Positions 1 through 8,602 of a stretch of 64,000 nt of DNA are shown one piece after another. The translations under genes were made by a program, and so were the position numbers. Positions within the stretch are counted from its first letter, which is position 1. Each line of letters begins with the position of its first letter. This DNA comes from Paraburkholderia metrosideri. Lineage in GTDB: Bacteria > Pseudomonadota > Gammaproteobacteria > Burkholderiales > Burkholderiaceae. The notes beneath the pieces were generated by a model. It was not told where the DNA came from. It searched no databases and saw only the letters and a list, made by a program, of their open reading frames with translations. The stretch lies in NCBI RefSeq assembly GCF_904848625.1, contig NZ_CAJHCP010000014.1, forward strand, positions 1-64,000. Reading direction: 5' to 3'.

Positions 1-56
1 ACTCCACGCCGATGATAGTGCGGATTGCCCGTGTGAAAGTAGGTAATCGTCAGGCT
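1..56 (+). rRNA. rrf: 5S ribosomal RNA, 3' end (partial)
   Basis: The first 56 bases match the 3' half of a proteobacterial 5S rRNA, including the ACTCCACGCCGATGATAGTG block and the closing GTAATCGTCAGGCT. The 5' half lies outside the window, so this is the tail of an rRNA operon read on the plus strand. A strong hairpin follows directly and ends the operon. Confidence 0.9.
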
Positions 57-71
57 CCCCAGCATGTCCAG

Positions 72-100
72 AAACCCCACCCCAACAAGGTGGGGTTTTT
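72..100 (+). terminator. Intrinsic terminator of the rRNA operon
   Basis: A 10-bp perfect stem (AAACCCCACC at 72-81 pairing with GGTGGGGTTT at 89-98), a 7-base loop and a following T run form a classical Rho-independent terminator 15 bases after the 5S end. Confidence 0.9.
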
Positions 101-281
101 GCGTTTCTGGCATCTCGTTTCCCCCTGCCAGGCAGCAGGAAACTCAGGCGTCACGGACCCTCCCGACTGACTCACCCCGATCGGCATCAGCAACAACCGC
201 GAAGGTGGCCGGTCACCCCCAGCGCTGACCGGCGCCCCTGGCCTCCGCAACAACCCCCTCACGAAATGACGGCCAACGGGT

Positions 282-1463
282 TCAGCGCGTCCCCAGTCGC
301 AGCGCATCCGCGTATCCCGTGAGTTCCAGATAGCCCTGACCGACGTCCGTGCCATCGCGATCCACCCGCACCGCACCTTCCCAGTACACCGCGCCGGTCG
401 ATTGCCGCGAATCCAGTTCCTGATCGTCCATCAGCGGCGTGAGATGCCACGTCTGCGAACCCGCCCTGAGCGTCATCGAGACAGGGTACGTGGTGTTCGT
501 CCGCGGTGAGCGCCAGGTGCGAACCGGTGTGAAGTCGACTTCATCCGGCGTGAAAGCCGTTACCCGGCCCTGGCGATTGCGTAGCGCTGCGTGCGCCCAC
601 ATCGCCCGCCCATCCCGGGTGCGGATCCTGAACGCCATCAGCGAGGAACCGTCAGTGAGATTCGCGCCTAGCCAATCCCAGCCCACTGCATTGGCGTCGA
701 GCAAGGTACTCGACCACTCGTGATCAAGCCACGCTATCCCAGTCACCGCAGTCTCGCCGTGCGATGAAGTTCCCGTGGCGCCTGGGCGTACCACGTTGCC
801 AGTCACGCGTAATTGCGGTTCGCTGTAGTAATAACTTGCCTGTTCCGGCCGTGGGCCTTTTTGCGAATATCCGCGATCGCCTTGAATCAGCGGCGCTTGT
901 GTCGGCGTTAGCGCCAGATGCAACGAGAAGCCATTGGCGTCGGCCGTGACGTCGTAATGGCCGTCCGACGCTCGAATGATTTTCCAGGAATCGAGTTTGA
1001 CGTCGGTGGTGGCGTCTTTGGCATAAGCGATCCCGAAACCTTGACGGGCAATGCGCTGGTCGTGGGCAAGATGCCCTAACGCGGGATCGCTTAATGCCGC
1101 GTGCGCAATGATCAATTGCGACGGTGCGAATGCGCCCGGATCGGCAGTATCGTGACCCGTGGCAGTTCGGAAAAATGTGATCTGGAAGCCGAGCGGCTGA
1201 TGGTCCGGCGTCGTGAGCCAACCCGTCGCGTACCACCACTCAGTGCGGAAATTGGTGTGAGCACCGGTGTCTTGTAGGAATGAGATCGGTCGATCGGGTG
1301 TGACAACAGCAAATTCGGGCGGCTTTGCGAACGCGGACGACGTGCTCAGGATAACGATCCAAAGCAGGCGGTGCAGTTTCCATCGAACCGTTGCCTGGGG
1401 GCATGCAGTTGGTGACTCTCGTGTTGATGCCGACGGAGATAGCCGCGAGAAGAACGATGACAT
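282..1463 (-). CDS. AttH-type lipocalin-like secreted protein (CrtC/AttH family)
   Basis: The predicted 393-residue protein shows the AttH/carotenoid-hydratase-like signatures: an EWWYATGWL block, LDHEWSS followed by GWDWLGANL, and a final YWEGAVRV...GYLELTGY block. A hydrophobic stretch, LLWIVILSTSSAFA, ends near residue 46 and looks like a signal peptide, so the protein is probably periplasmic or outer-membrane associated. The start at 1463 (MSSFF) is preferred because further upstream the frame runs only through an 18-bp tandem repeat coding for SLRWLG units. It follows an FtsX-type permease gene and an ABC ATPase gene on the same strand. That order is typical of att-type ABC transporter operons, where the lipocalin is thought to handle a lipid or other hydrophobic cargo. 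The substrate is unknown. Confidence 0.8.
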   Translation of the reverse strand: MSSFFSRLSPSASTRESPTACPQATVRWKLHRLLWIVILSTSSAFAKPPEFAVVTPDRPISFLQDTGAHTNFRTEWWYATGWLTTPDHQPLGFQITFFRTATGHDTADPGAFAPSQLIIAHAALSDPALGHLAHDQRIARQGFGIAYAKDATTDVKLDSWKIIRASDGHYDVTADANGFSLHLALTPTQAPLIQGDRGYSQKGPRPEQASYYYSEPQLRVTGNVVRPGATGTSSHGETAVTGIAWLDHEWSSTLLDANAVGWDWLGANLTDGSSLMAFRIRTRDGRAMWAHAALRNRQGRVTAFTPDEVDFTPVRTWRSPRTNTTYPVSMTLRAGSQTWHLTPLMDDQELDSRQSTGAVYWEGAVRVDRDGTDVGQGYLELTGYADALRLGTR

Positions 1464-1482
1464 CGTCGACTGAATGCTCGAC

Positions 1483-1680
1483 CGCAACCACCGCAGCGAC
1501 CTCAACCACCGCAGCGACCGCAACCACCGCAGCGACCCCAACCACCGCAGCGACCCCAACCACCGCAGCGACCCCAACCACCGCAGCGACCCCAACCACC
1601 GCAGCGACCTCACCCACCACAGCGACCCCACCCGCCACAGCGACCCCACCCGCCACAACAACCTCACCCGCCACAACAAC
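1483..1680. repeat. 18-bp tandem repeat (minisatellite), about 11 units
   Basis: An 18-bp unit (consensus CCCAACCACCGCAGCGAC) repeats without gaps. Seven units at 1483-1608 are nearly identical and four at 1609-1680 are diverged (CACAACAAC variants). It sits between the permease stop and the lipocalin start. Since 18 is divisible by three and the unit lacks stops, several frames stay open. The encoded hexapeptide repeats are an artefact unless the lipocalin start lies upstream. Confidence 0.9.
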
Positions 1681-1794
1681 CTCACCCACCCCCGCATCAA
1701 CCTCAAAACCCCGTCGCCACTTCTCACAATCGTCTCAAACATCGCGTCCTCAGGTCAGCTTATCCCAGCGATCCCAAACAAACCCCCACCGACC

Positions 1795-4365
1795 TCACCA
1801 ATCCTCCTTCACTGCCCGCACCGCATCCACCGACACCGCACCGCGTCCCGCCACCACCGCCGTCGAGCAGGACGAAGCCAGCATCACCACCGCAACCGTG
1901 CCCAGCACCCTCCATGGCACGTGCAGCGACATGCTCCAGTGAAACGACTGCGGATTAACGACAAACACCAGAATCAGGCTCACCGCGAATCCCAGCACGA
2001 AACCCATCGCGATTCCACAGGCTGTCAGCATGCCTCCTTCGAGCGCGAGAATCGACAGAACCTGCGCGCGCGTCACGCCGACATGCCTCAGCATGCCAAA
2101 CTCACGTGCTCGAGCAAGCGTCTGCGCCGAAAAAGTCGCGGCCACGCCAAACAATCCGATCACGATGGCGACCGCCTCGAGCAGATAGGTCACCGCAAAA
2201 CTCCTGTCGAATATCACCAGCGTTCGCGCGCGGATCTCGCCCGGTTGCGACATATCCAGCGATGCGCCAAACGGCAATGCCCGCAACCCCGCAATCACCT
2301 GTTCGACCCGTGCGCCCGGTTGAACGGTAACGGCCACATCGGTCGCGTTTGCATCGCCGGTGAGACGCCGGTAATCGGCGAGCCGTATCTGAATCGCGCC
2401 GCTCTGCCGCACATAGTCCCGCCAGACGCCAGCGACGACGAACCCATGCGATCCCTTTCCTAGCGGCAATTTCACACGCTGACCGAGTCGATATCCATAC
2501 AGATCGACCATCGCTTCGGATACCCAAACAGGTATTTCGTCCCGCTGAAATTGGGAGGACGGCAACACGGTGCCCGTCATCTGCAGGTTCGCGCCAGGAT
2601 CGTCGGCATTGATTTCATGCGCCAGCACGGCGATGTCCGGCCGCGCCGGATCGAGCGTGAGATGCGACGTGCGTGCAAACGCGGCGCTCCTGATGCCGGG
2701 CACGCCCGCGAGGAGCGCCTGCTCGTCGGGTCGCAAACCGCCGGTATCGCCGTTCGGCGCGACCCGTACGTAGAGATCGGCGGACAGCAGATGCGTCAGC
2801 CAGTCTTCAACGGAGACGCGGAAGCTGGCCACCATGATCGCCATCGCGACGATCAGCGCAAAGCTCGACAACACGCCGCCCATCGCAATCGACGCATGGC
2901 CAGGTGCATTCGCGAGCCGCGCCAGCGCAAGCGTGCCGGTGGCGCTCACGCGGCGTCGTGCGCCGAACGCATGGCTTGCCGCGCCGAATACCCATGCGGT
3001 CACGCGCGGCATCAGCGCAATTCCACCGACCAGCAGCAACGCGACCGCAAGATAACCGCCAATGGGCGCATCGAACCAGGGCGGCACTTGCGTGAGCAGG
3101 GCGGCGGCCAGCAGGCAGATCAACGCGGGCCATGGCGTGGCGAGCCTCGCGAGCGCGCCTTCTTCGGCGCCGGCTTTGAGCGCCGCGGCCGGCTTCGCGC
3201 GCGCCGCTTCCAGCGCAGGCGCCAGACTGCCCACTACCGATACCGCGATGCCCAGCACCAGAAACACCGCGCTCGCCAGCGGTTCGAACCCCACCTGCGG
3301 CTGAACGCCAGGAAAGTATCCGCCGCCCAGATCGCTGCCGAAAAAGTGCAGCGCGCCGCTGGCCATCGCATAACCCAGCACGAGTCCGGACAGCGAACCC
3401 AACAGACCCAGCAGCGCGCCTTCTATCAGAATCTGACGCAGCAGCCGTGCGCGCGTCAATCCAAGGACGCGCAGCATGGCAAATTGCGCGCGGCGTCGCA
3501 CGACGCTGAGTGCCTGGGTCGAAAAGACAAGAAATGCACCGGTGAACAACGCTACAAGCGCAAGCACGTTCATGTTGATCCGGTACGCGCGCGACAGGCG
3601 GTCGGTACGGCTTTCCGCGTCATGCGTTTCCGACACCACCCACTGATTGCCGAGCCGGTTCTGCAGATCACGCTTGAACCGCCCCCGGTCGACGCCGCGC
3701 TTGAGCAGCACATCGACGCGTGACAGCTTGCCGAGCCTACCGAACTTCCATTGGGCGGCCGCAATGTCCATCACGGCGAGCCGCTGACCTGGACGCGTCC
3801 TCACGAGGCCACCGGCGACGCGAAAATGGACAATCGACGTGCCGCTTTGCAGCGCGAGGTCGTCGCCGGTTTTTACGTTCAGCCATTGCTGCGCGGCGCT
3901 CGACAGAAACACCGTGTCGGACGCGAGCGTGTCGAACGGCCGCTCAGAGGATGGCACGCCGGTCAGATCGGGCGTGATGAGGCTCGCTTTGAAGACGTCG
4001 ACGCCAAGCACGGGCAGCGCGGAGCCGCGACCCGGCACGGTGGCGTCGAACGCCAGCACGGGGCTCGTCAGCGCCACGGCCGCGTCGCTCGACAGAAGCG
4101 GATAAATCGACTCATCGGCTAAAGGCTGTGCGCCGCGCACCTGGAGATCGGCGTCGCCGGAAAGACTGCGGGCCGCGGCAGAGAACTCGTTAAACGCGGC
4201 ACTGTTGATCAATTGCACTGCGTAGCCGAGCGCGACGCCGAGCGCGATCGTTGCGATGGCGACCAGTGCGCGTCCGCGATGGCTGCGCCACTCGGCGCCC
4301 AGCAGCCAGCGCGAGAGAACCCGATGTCCTCGCACGCGCGGCAACGGGCGGGCGTCAGCGGACAT
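1795..4365 (-). CDS. FtsX-type ABC transporter permease (fused two-domain)
   Basis: The 856-residue protein has an N-terminal membrane anchor (about residues 30-55), a periplasmic MacB-like domain, and FtsX core helices around residues 270-390 (VALFTGAFLVFSTQALSVVRRR, then MLRVLGLTRARLLRQILIEG). A second copy of the same arrangement follows, ending with AREFGMLRHVGVTRAQVLSI and two more helices. This duplicated organisation is typical of LolC/MacB-related permeases that move lipids or lipoproteins rather than small solutes. Its start overlaps the end of the ATPase gene by 11 bases, so the two are translationally coupled. The lipocalin gene follows after a 330-bp gap that contains the minisatellite. 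Confidence 0.88.
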   Translation of the reverse strand: MSADARPLPRVRGHRVLSRWLLGAEWRSHRGRALVAIATIALGVALGYAVQLINSAAFNEFSAAARSLSGDADLQVRGAQPLADESIYPLLSSDAAVALTSPVLAFDATVPGRGSALPVLGVDVFKASLITPDLTGVPSSERPFDTLASDTVFLSSAAQQWLNVKTGDDLALQSGTSIVHFRVAGGLVRTRPGQRLAVMDIAAAQWKFGRLGKLSRVDVLLKRGVDRGRFKRDLQNRLGNQWVVSETHDAESRTDRLSRAYRINMNVLALVALFTGAFLVFSTQALSVVRRRAQFAMLRVLGLTRARLLRQILIEGALLGLLGSLSGLVLGYAMASGALHFFGSDLGGGYFPGVQPQVGFEPLASAVFLVLGIAVSVVGSLAPALEAARAKPAAALKAGAEEGALARLATPWPALICLLAAALLTQVPPWFDAPIGGYLAVALLLVGGIALMPRVTAWVFGAASHAFGARRRVSATGTLALARLANAPGHASIAMGGVLSSFALIVAMAIMVASFRVSVEDWLTHLLSADLYVRVAPNGDTGGLRPDEQALLAGVPGIRSAAFARTSHLTLDPARPDIAVLAHEINADDPGANLQMTGTVLPSSQFQRDEIPVWVSEAMVDLYGYRLGQRVKLPLGKGSHGFVVAGVWRDYVRQSGAIQIRLADYRRLTGDANATDVAVTVQPGARVEQVIAGLRALPFGASLDMSQPGEIRARTLVIFDRSFAVTYLLEAVAIVIGLFGVAATFSAQTLARAREFGMLRHVGVTRAQVLSILALEGGMLTACGIAMGFVLGFAVSLILVFVVNPQSFHWSMSLHVPWRVLGTVAVVMLASSCSTAVVAGRGAVSVDAVRAVKEDW

Positions 4366-5092
4366 TATCGGCGGACGGGGTGGAGGAGCGCTGACTGGAG
4401 CGGGCTGGCCCGACGGAAGAGACGTGCAGCCCGCCGTCGCTCAGAATCAGCACGCGGTCCGCCACCGCCGCGGCGGCCTCCGAGTGCGTGACCATGATCG
4501 TGGCCGCGCCGGTCGCCTTGCTTTGCGCGCGGAACAGGCTGAGCACGTCGTGCGCGGTATCGGGATCGAGATTGCCGGTGGGTTCGTCGGCGAGAATCAG
4601 TTTCGGGCGATGCACAAGCGCGCGCGCAATCGCGACGCGCTGCATTTCGCCGCCCGACAGTTGCCGTGGGAAATCGTCGCCGCGACCGCTCAAACCGACC
4701 GCTGCGAGCATATCGAGAGCGCCATCCACCGGTAAATCGTTGAGCAGCAGCGGCAGTGCCACATTCTGCGCGAGTGTCAGATGGGGCAGCACATGAAACG
4801 CCTGAAACACGAACCCCAGTTTCTGCCGACGCAACCGCGTAGCGGCATTGTCGTCCAGCTGTGCAACGGGGTTTCCATCGATGATCACATCGCCGCTATC
4901 GGCGTTGTCGAGCCCGGCGATCAGGTTGAGCAGCGTCGATTTGCCGACCCCGGAATCGCCCATGATCGCGACGAACTCTCCGGGCCGCAGCGTGAAATCG
5001 AGGCGCGCGAGCACGTTACGGCCATGGCCGTATTGCTTGCTGAGTCCGCGGCATTCGAGTGCGGGAACGACAACTCCGTCACGAAGCGTCAT
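4355..5092 (-). CDS. ABC transporter ATP-binding protein (MacB/LolD class)
   Basis: The 245-residue ATPase has Walker A GDSGVGKST, the signature LSGGEMQRVAIARAL, Walker B LILADEPTGNLD and an H-loop VTHS. This is the full set for the LolD/MacB/FtsE class that partners FtsX-type permeases. The start at 5092 (MTLRDG) is chosen over an upstream ATG because homologues begin shortly before the ALECRGLSKQYG strand. It is the first gene of the minus-strand operon ATPase-permease-lipocalin and should energise transport or extraction at the inner membrane. Confidence 0.88.
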   Translation of the reverse strand: MTLRDGVVVPALECRGLSKQYGHGRNVLARLDFTLRPGEFVAIMGDSGVGKSTLLNLIAGLDNADSGDVIIDGNPVAQLDDNAATRLRRQKLGFVFQAFHVLPHLTLAQNVALPLLLNDLPVDGALDMLAAVGLSGRGDDFPRQLSGGEMQRVAIARALVHRPKLILADEPTGNLDPDTAHDVLSLFRAQSKATGAATIMVTHSEAAAAVADRVLILSDGGLHVSSVGPARSSQRSSTPSADNVR

Positions 5093-5776
5093 GTGATGTC
5101 CGAAAAAGGTAGCCGTCGGCAGAGGTCCGGCGTGGCGAAGCCAGTGTGCCTTGCTGGACGAAATTTCGCTCGCAAGGGGCCCGGGCGCACGCATTTTCGT
5201 AATGAATTAGAAAGAAAACTAAGGATGATTGGCGCAGATGAGGCGGTCTTGGTCACCGAGGCGAAACTACGCCTTTAAGCCAGATGAAAGTAATCAATTT
5301 AGAGTGCCAGGCCAAAAATATTTTTTGCCTGGAAACGCTCGAAATTTTGTGGAGAGGGCGGAAATCGACGTTCACCGGGTGTCGTCCCTCAGCATGAACT
5401 ATTCCCGTTCAAAAAGCGCCTCCGGCAATTTTTGCAAGAGACGCTAAGTAGCGGTCAAATTGTTTTCTTCTGTTTATAAAATTCGCCGCGCATAGTGGGC
5501 TGAAACGGATTTGTGCAGGCGCACATTTTTTGAACTTCTGCAATGGCACGTGTGGCAACAATGTATTGAGGGCGCCGTCCCTGCGCTGTTGCGCTGCAAA
5601 AGTATCCGTATCTTGGTAATCTCCCACCCTTGGTTATTCGGCTGCGGGTAAACGTGTACGGGCCATCACTGCTTACACGTCAATTTCAGTGAAATCCAAC
5701 TTACATATCCATTTCAATGCTTTCGGGCCCGAAGGCATTGAGGTGGCGTTTTGTACTCAAGTTTTCCATAGCGCAC
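5093..5776. other. Divergent intergenic region
   Basis: This stretch separates the minus-strand ABC operon from the plus-strand nuoM-like gene, so it must hold promoters for both. It is richer in A/T than its neighbours (for example 5190-5220 and 5455-5490). I see no convincing gene, tRNA or operator in it. Confidence 0.5.
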
Positions 5777-7327
5777 ATGCATCTTCTTAGCCTACTCATC
5801 TGGATCCCCATTGTCGCCGGACTCGTGGTTTTGCGTGCCGGATCTGACGCGGCACGTGGTCGCACCCGCTGGATCGCGCTGATCGGCGCGGTGGCGGGGT
5901 TCCTGCCGGTGATCCCGCTGGTCGCGAATTTCCGCAACGACGTCACGTCGATGCAGTTCGTCGAGAACATGCGCTGGTCGCCCACGTTCGACATTGCGTG
6001 GCATCTGGGGGTAGACGGCATTTCGCTGTGGCTTGTCGCGCTGACGGCACTGACCACGATCATCATCGTGGTCGCTTCGTGGGAATCGATCACCCAGCGC
6101 ACCGCGCAGTACTACGGCGCGTTCCTGATGTTGTCGGGCTTCATGCAGGGCGTGTTCACGTCGCTCGACGGCATGATGTTCTTCATCGCGTTCGAAGCGA
6201 CGCTGATTCCGCTGTACCTGCTGATCGGCACGTGGGGCAACAAGAACCGCTCGTACGCCGCCGTGAAGTTCTTCTTCGTGTCGTTCCTCGGCTCGCTGAT
6301 GATGCTGATGTCGATGCTGTACCTGTACAGCCAGACGCACAGCTTCGACCTCGCCACGTGGCGTGAGACGCACCTCGGTACGATTCCGCAAATCCTGATC
6401 TTCCTCGGCTTCCTCGCTGCCTTTGGCGTGAAGGTGCCGATGTGGCCGCTGCACACGTGGCTGCCGGACGTCCACCTCGACGGTCCGACCGGCGCGGCCG
6501 TGATGATCGGTATGCTGAAGCTCGGCGGTTATGGTCTGCTGCGTTTCGCGCTGCCGATCGCTCCGCAGGCCAGCCACTTCTTCGCGCCGATGATGATCAC
6601 GCTGTCTCTGATCGCCGTGATCTACTCGAGCCTGCTCGCGCTCGTGCAAACCGACATGCGTCGTCTGCTCGCGTATTCGACGATTTCGCACATGGGCCTC
6701 GTCACGCTGGGCCTGTTCGTGTTCAACCGCATCGGCCAGGCCGGCGCGATCGTGCAGATGCTGTCGTACGGCGTCGTGTCGGGCGCAATGCTGCTGTGCA
6801 CGGGCATGCTCTACGACCGCACCAAGTCCGCCGCGATCAACGAATACGGCGGCGTCGCCAACACCATGCCGCGTTTCGCCGCCTTCGTGATGCTGTTCTC
6901 GATGGCCAACATCGGCCTGCCGGGCACGTCGGGTTTCGTCGGCGAGTTCATGGTGCTGATGGGCGCGATCCGCTTCAACTTCTGGATCGGCGCAATGGCC
7001 GCCTCCACGCTGATTCTGAGCGCCGCCTACACGCTGTGGATGTACAAGCGCGTGATCTTCGGCGCGATCGCGAATGCGCGCGTCGCCAAACTCAAGGACG
7101 TCGGCCGCCGCGAATTCGCGCTGCTCGGCGTGATGGCGCTGCTGGTGCTCGCCATTGGTCTCAACCCGAAACCGTTCACCGATGCAATCGACCCGTCGGT
7201 CGGCACGCTGCTGGCCCAGTCGGAGCGTTCGGCTCATCCGGAAGATGCACCGGCGGACGGTGGCGAGCATCTGCAGGCAGCGGCACCGGCACCGGTCGTC
7301 GCTACTGCGGTTCGCACGCCGGGTTGA
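5777..7327 (+). CDS. nuoM: NuoM/proton-pumping NADH dehydrogenase subunit M-like antiporter
   Basis: The 516-residue protein has about 14 hydrophobic helices and the NuoM signatures FEATLIPLYLLIGTWG (with the Glu needed for pumping) and FGVKVPMWPLHTWLPDVH (with the key Lys), followed by GAAVMIGMLKLGGYG and RLLAYSTISHMG. The start at 5777 (MHLLSLLIWIP) places the first helix at the N terminus. No nuoL, nuoN or soluble complex I genes are nearby, so this is an isolated paralogue located 372 bp upstream of a quinol oxidase operon. It could be a stand-alone ion-translocating subunit or a spare complex I subunit. The residues seen do not indicate inactivation. Confidence 0.8.
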   Translation: MHLLSLLIWIPIVAGLVVLRAGSDAARGRTRWIALIGAVAGFLPVIPLVANFRNDVTSMQFVENMRWSPTFDIAWHLGVDGISLWLVALTALTTIIIVVASWESITQRTAQYYGAFLMLSGFMQGVFTSLDGMMFFIAFEATLIPLYLLIGTWGNKNRSYAAVKFFFVSFLGSLMMLMSMLYLYSQTHSFDLATWRETHLGTIPQILIFLGFLAAFGVKVPMWPLHTWLPDVHLDGPTGAAVMIGMLKLGGYGLLRFALPIAPQASHFFAPMMITLSLIAVIYSSLLALVQTDMRRLLAYSTISHMGLVTLGLFVFNRIGQAGAIVQMLSYGVVSGAMLLCTGMLYDRTKSAAINEYGGVANTMPRFAAFVMLFSMANIGLPGTSGFVGEFMVLMGAIRFNFWIGAMAASTLILSAAYTLWMYKRVIFGAIANARVAKLKDVGRREFALLGVMALLVLAIGLNPKPFTDAIDPSVGTLLAQSERSAHPEDAPADGGEHLQAAAPAPVVATAVRTPG

Positions 7328-7699
7328 TAGAACGAGGCGCGTCGCAATTGCAACATCCGTGTGCGCGGATGCAACGTTGCCGGCGCGCTTTGTCGCATCG
7401 ACAGAGTCTCTTTCAAATACATGCCGCGCGATGCCACCTTTCAGGTCGTGTCGCGTTTTTAGCGTGTATTCAAGGGGGTTTTGCGATGCGCCAAGTTTTC
7501 GATGCTTCTGAATGAGGCATTGCAAACCTACCGCTTGCACTCGGGGTGTGCGGCAACGTGTCGCAATGCGCTGCGGCGCAATAGATCGTTGCAAATTCGA
7601 GGGTTTATTACCACTCGTCGCGCCCCTATTATGCGAGCGCTTACTAATGGAGAGCGGTCGAATGACGTTCGTAACAGTCGTAAAAAAGAGGCAATCGAT
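7328..7699. other. Intergenic region upstream of cyoA
   Basis: This is a leader of about 370 bases between the nuoM-like gene and cyoA. It holds a small hairpin (CATCCG at 7353-7358 with CGGATG at 7365-7370), possibly closing the nuoM transcript. It also presumably holds the cyo promoter. A ribosome-binding sequence AAGAGG lies 9 bases before the cyoA ATG. No operator is clearly recognisable. Confidence 0.4.
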
Positions 7700-8599
7700 A
7701 TGAAAGGAAAGACTCTGCGTGGGTCGGTAAGTTTCCTTTCTGCCGGCCTTGCGTTGTTGCTTTCGGGTTGCAGCAACCTCGATATTTTGAATCCGAAGGG
7801 CAGTGTGGGTCTGGCGGAACGTGATCTGATTGCCACGTCCACCTGGGCCATGCTGATTGTGGTCGTTCCGGTAATCGCGCTCACGCTGCTGTTCGCATGG
7901 CGTTATCGCGCGTCGAACAAAAACGCTGAATACCGTCCGGGTTGGGTTCACTCGACCGGTATCGAAATCGCCATCTGGACGATTCCGACGCTGATCATTC
8001 TGTTCCTCGCTGTACTCACGTGGAAAACCACGCACGAGCTGGATCCGTACAAGCCGCTCGAGTCGCAGGTCAAGCCGATCAACGTCGAAGTCGTCGCGCT
8101 CGACTGGAAGTGGCTGTTCATTTACCCGGACCTCGGTATCGCGTCGGTGAACCAGTTGGCGATTCCGGTCGGCACGCCGGTGAACTTCACGATCACGTCG
8201 GATTCGGTGATGAACTCGTTCTTCATCCCGCAACTCGGCGGCCAGATCTACGCGATGGCAGGCATGCAGACGCGTCTGCACCTGATCGCTGACGAAGCGG
8301 GCGATTACGCAGGCACGTCGGCCAACTTCAGCGGCAAGGGCTTCTCGGACATGAAGTTCCGCACGCTCGCGAAGTCGCCGGAAGAGTTCAACGCATGGGT
8401 CGCGCAAGTGCGCGCATCGTCGGATAACCTCAGCATGGACCGCTACCACAACGTGGCGGAGCCGAGCGAGAAGGATCCGGTGCGCTACTTTTCCGCGGTC
8501 GATCCGAAGCTCTTCCACAACATCATTGCCCGCTACAACAACGGTAACGTCATGGACAACATGAAGGACGCCAACTGCGCGCCCAAGGTTAAGGGGTAA
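7700..8599 (+). CDS. cyoA: Cytochrome bo-type quinol oxidase subunit II
   Basis: The 299-residue lipoprotein has a signal peptide with lipobox LLLSGC (Cys24), two transmembrane helices (about residues 45-65 and 85-105) and a periplasmic cupredoxin domain with VVALDWKWLFIYPD and MNSFFIPQLGGQIYAMAG. The Cu-A ligands of cytochrome c oxidases are absent, as expected of a quinol oxidase. It ends with a Cyo-type tail. An AAGAGG sequence supports the start at 7700. It is the first of four tightly packed cyo genes. Confidence 0.95.
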   Translation: MKGKTLRGSVSFLSAGLALLLSGCSNLDILNPKGSVGLAERDLIATSTWAMLIVVVPVIALTLLFAWRYRASNKNAEYRPGWVHSTGIEIAIWTIPTLIILFLAVLTWKTTHELDPYKPLESQVKPINVEVVALDWKWLFIYPDLGIASVNQLAIPVGTPVNFTITSDSVMNSFFIPQLGGQIYAMAGMQTRLHLIADEAGDYAGTSANFSGKGFSDMKFRTLAKSPEEFNAWVAQVRASSDNLSMDRYHNVAEPSEKDPVRYFSAVDPKLFHNIIARYNNGNVMDNMKDANCAPKVKG

Positions 8600-8602
8600 C
8601 GC

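Noticed and set aside
1483..1680. Possible CRISPR-like array
   Set aside because: Units are contiguous with no spacers and the 18-bp period is too short. It is a minisatellite.
1474..2463. Plus-strand 329-residue frame with SDPNHR repeats
   Set aside because: It arises from the 18-bp minisatellite plus the antisense of the permease gene. It has no ribosome-binding site and its composition follows the repeat.
5792..8518. Very long minus-strand frame (908 residues) opposite nuoM and cyoA
   Set aside because: It is antisense to two well-identified membrane-protein genes and spans their intergenic gap. Such shadows are common in high-GC DNA with strong third-position bias, and the product is rich in Arg and His with no motif.
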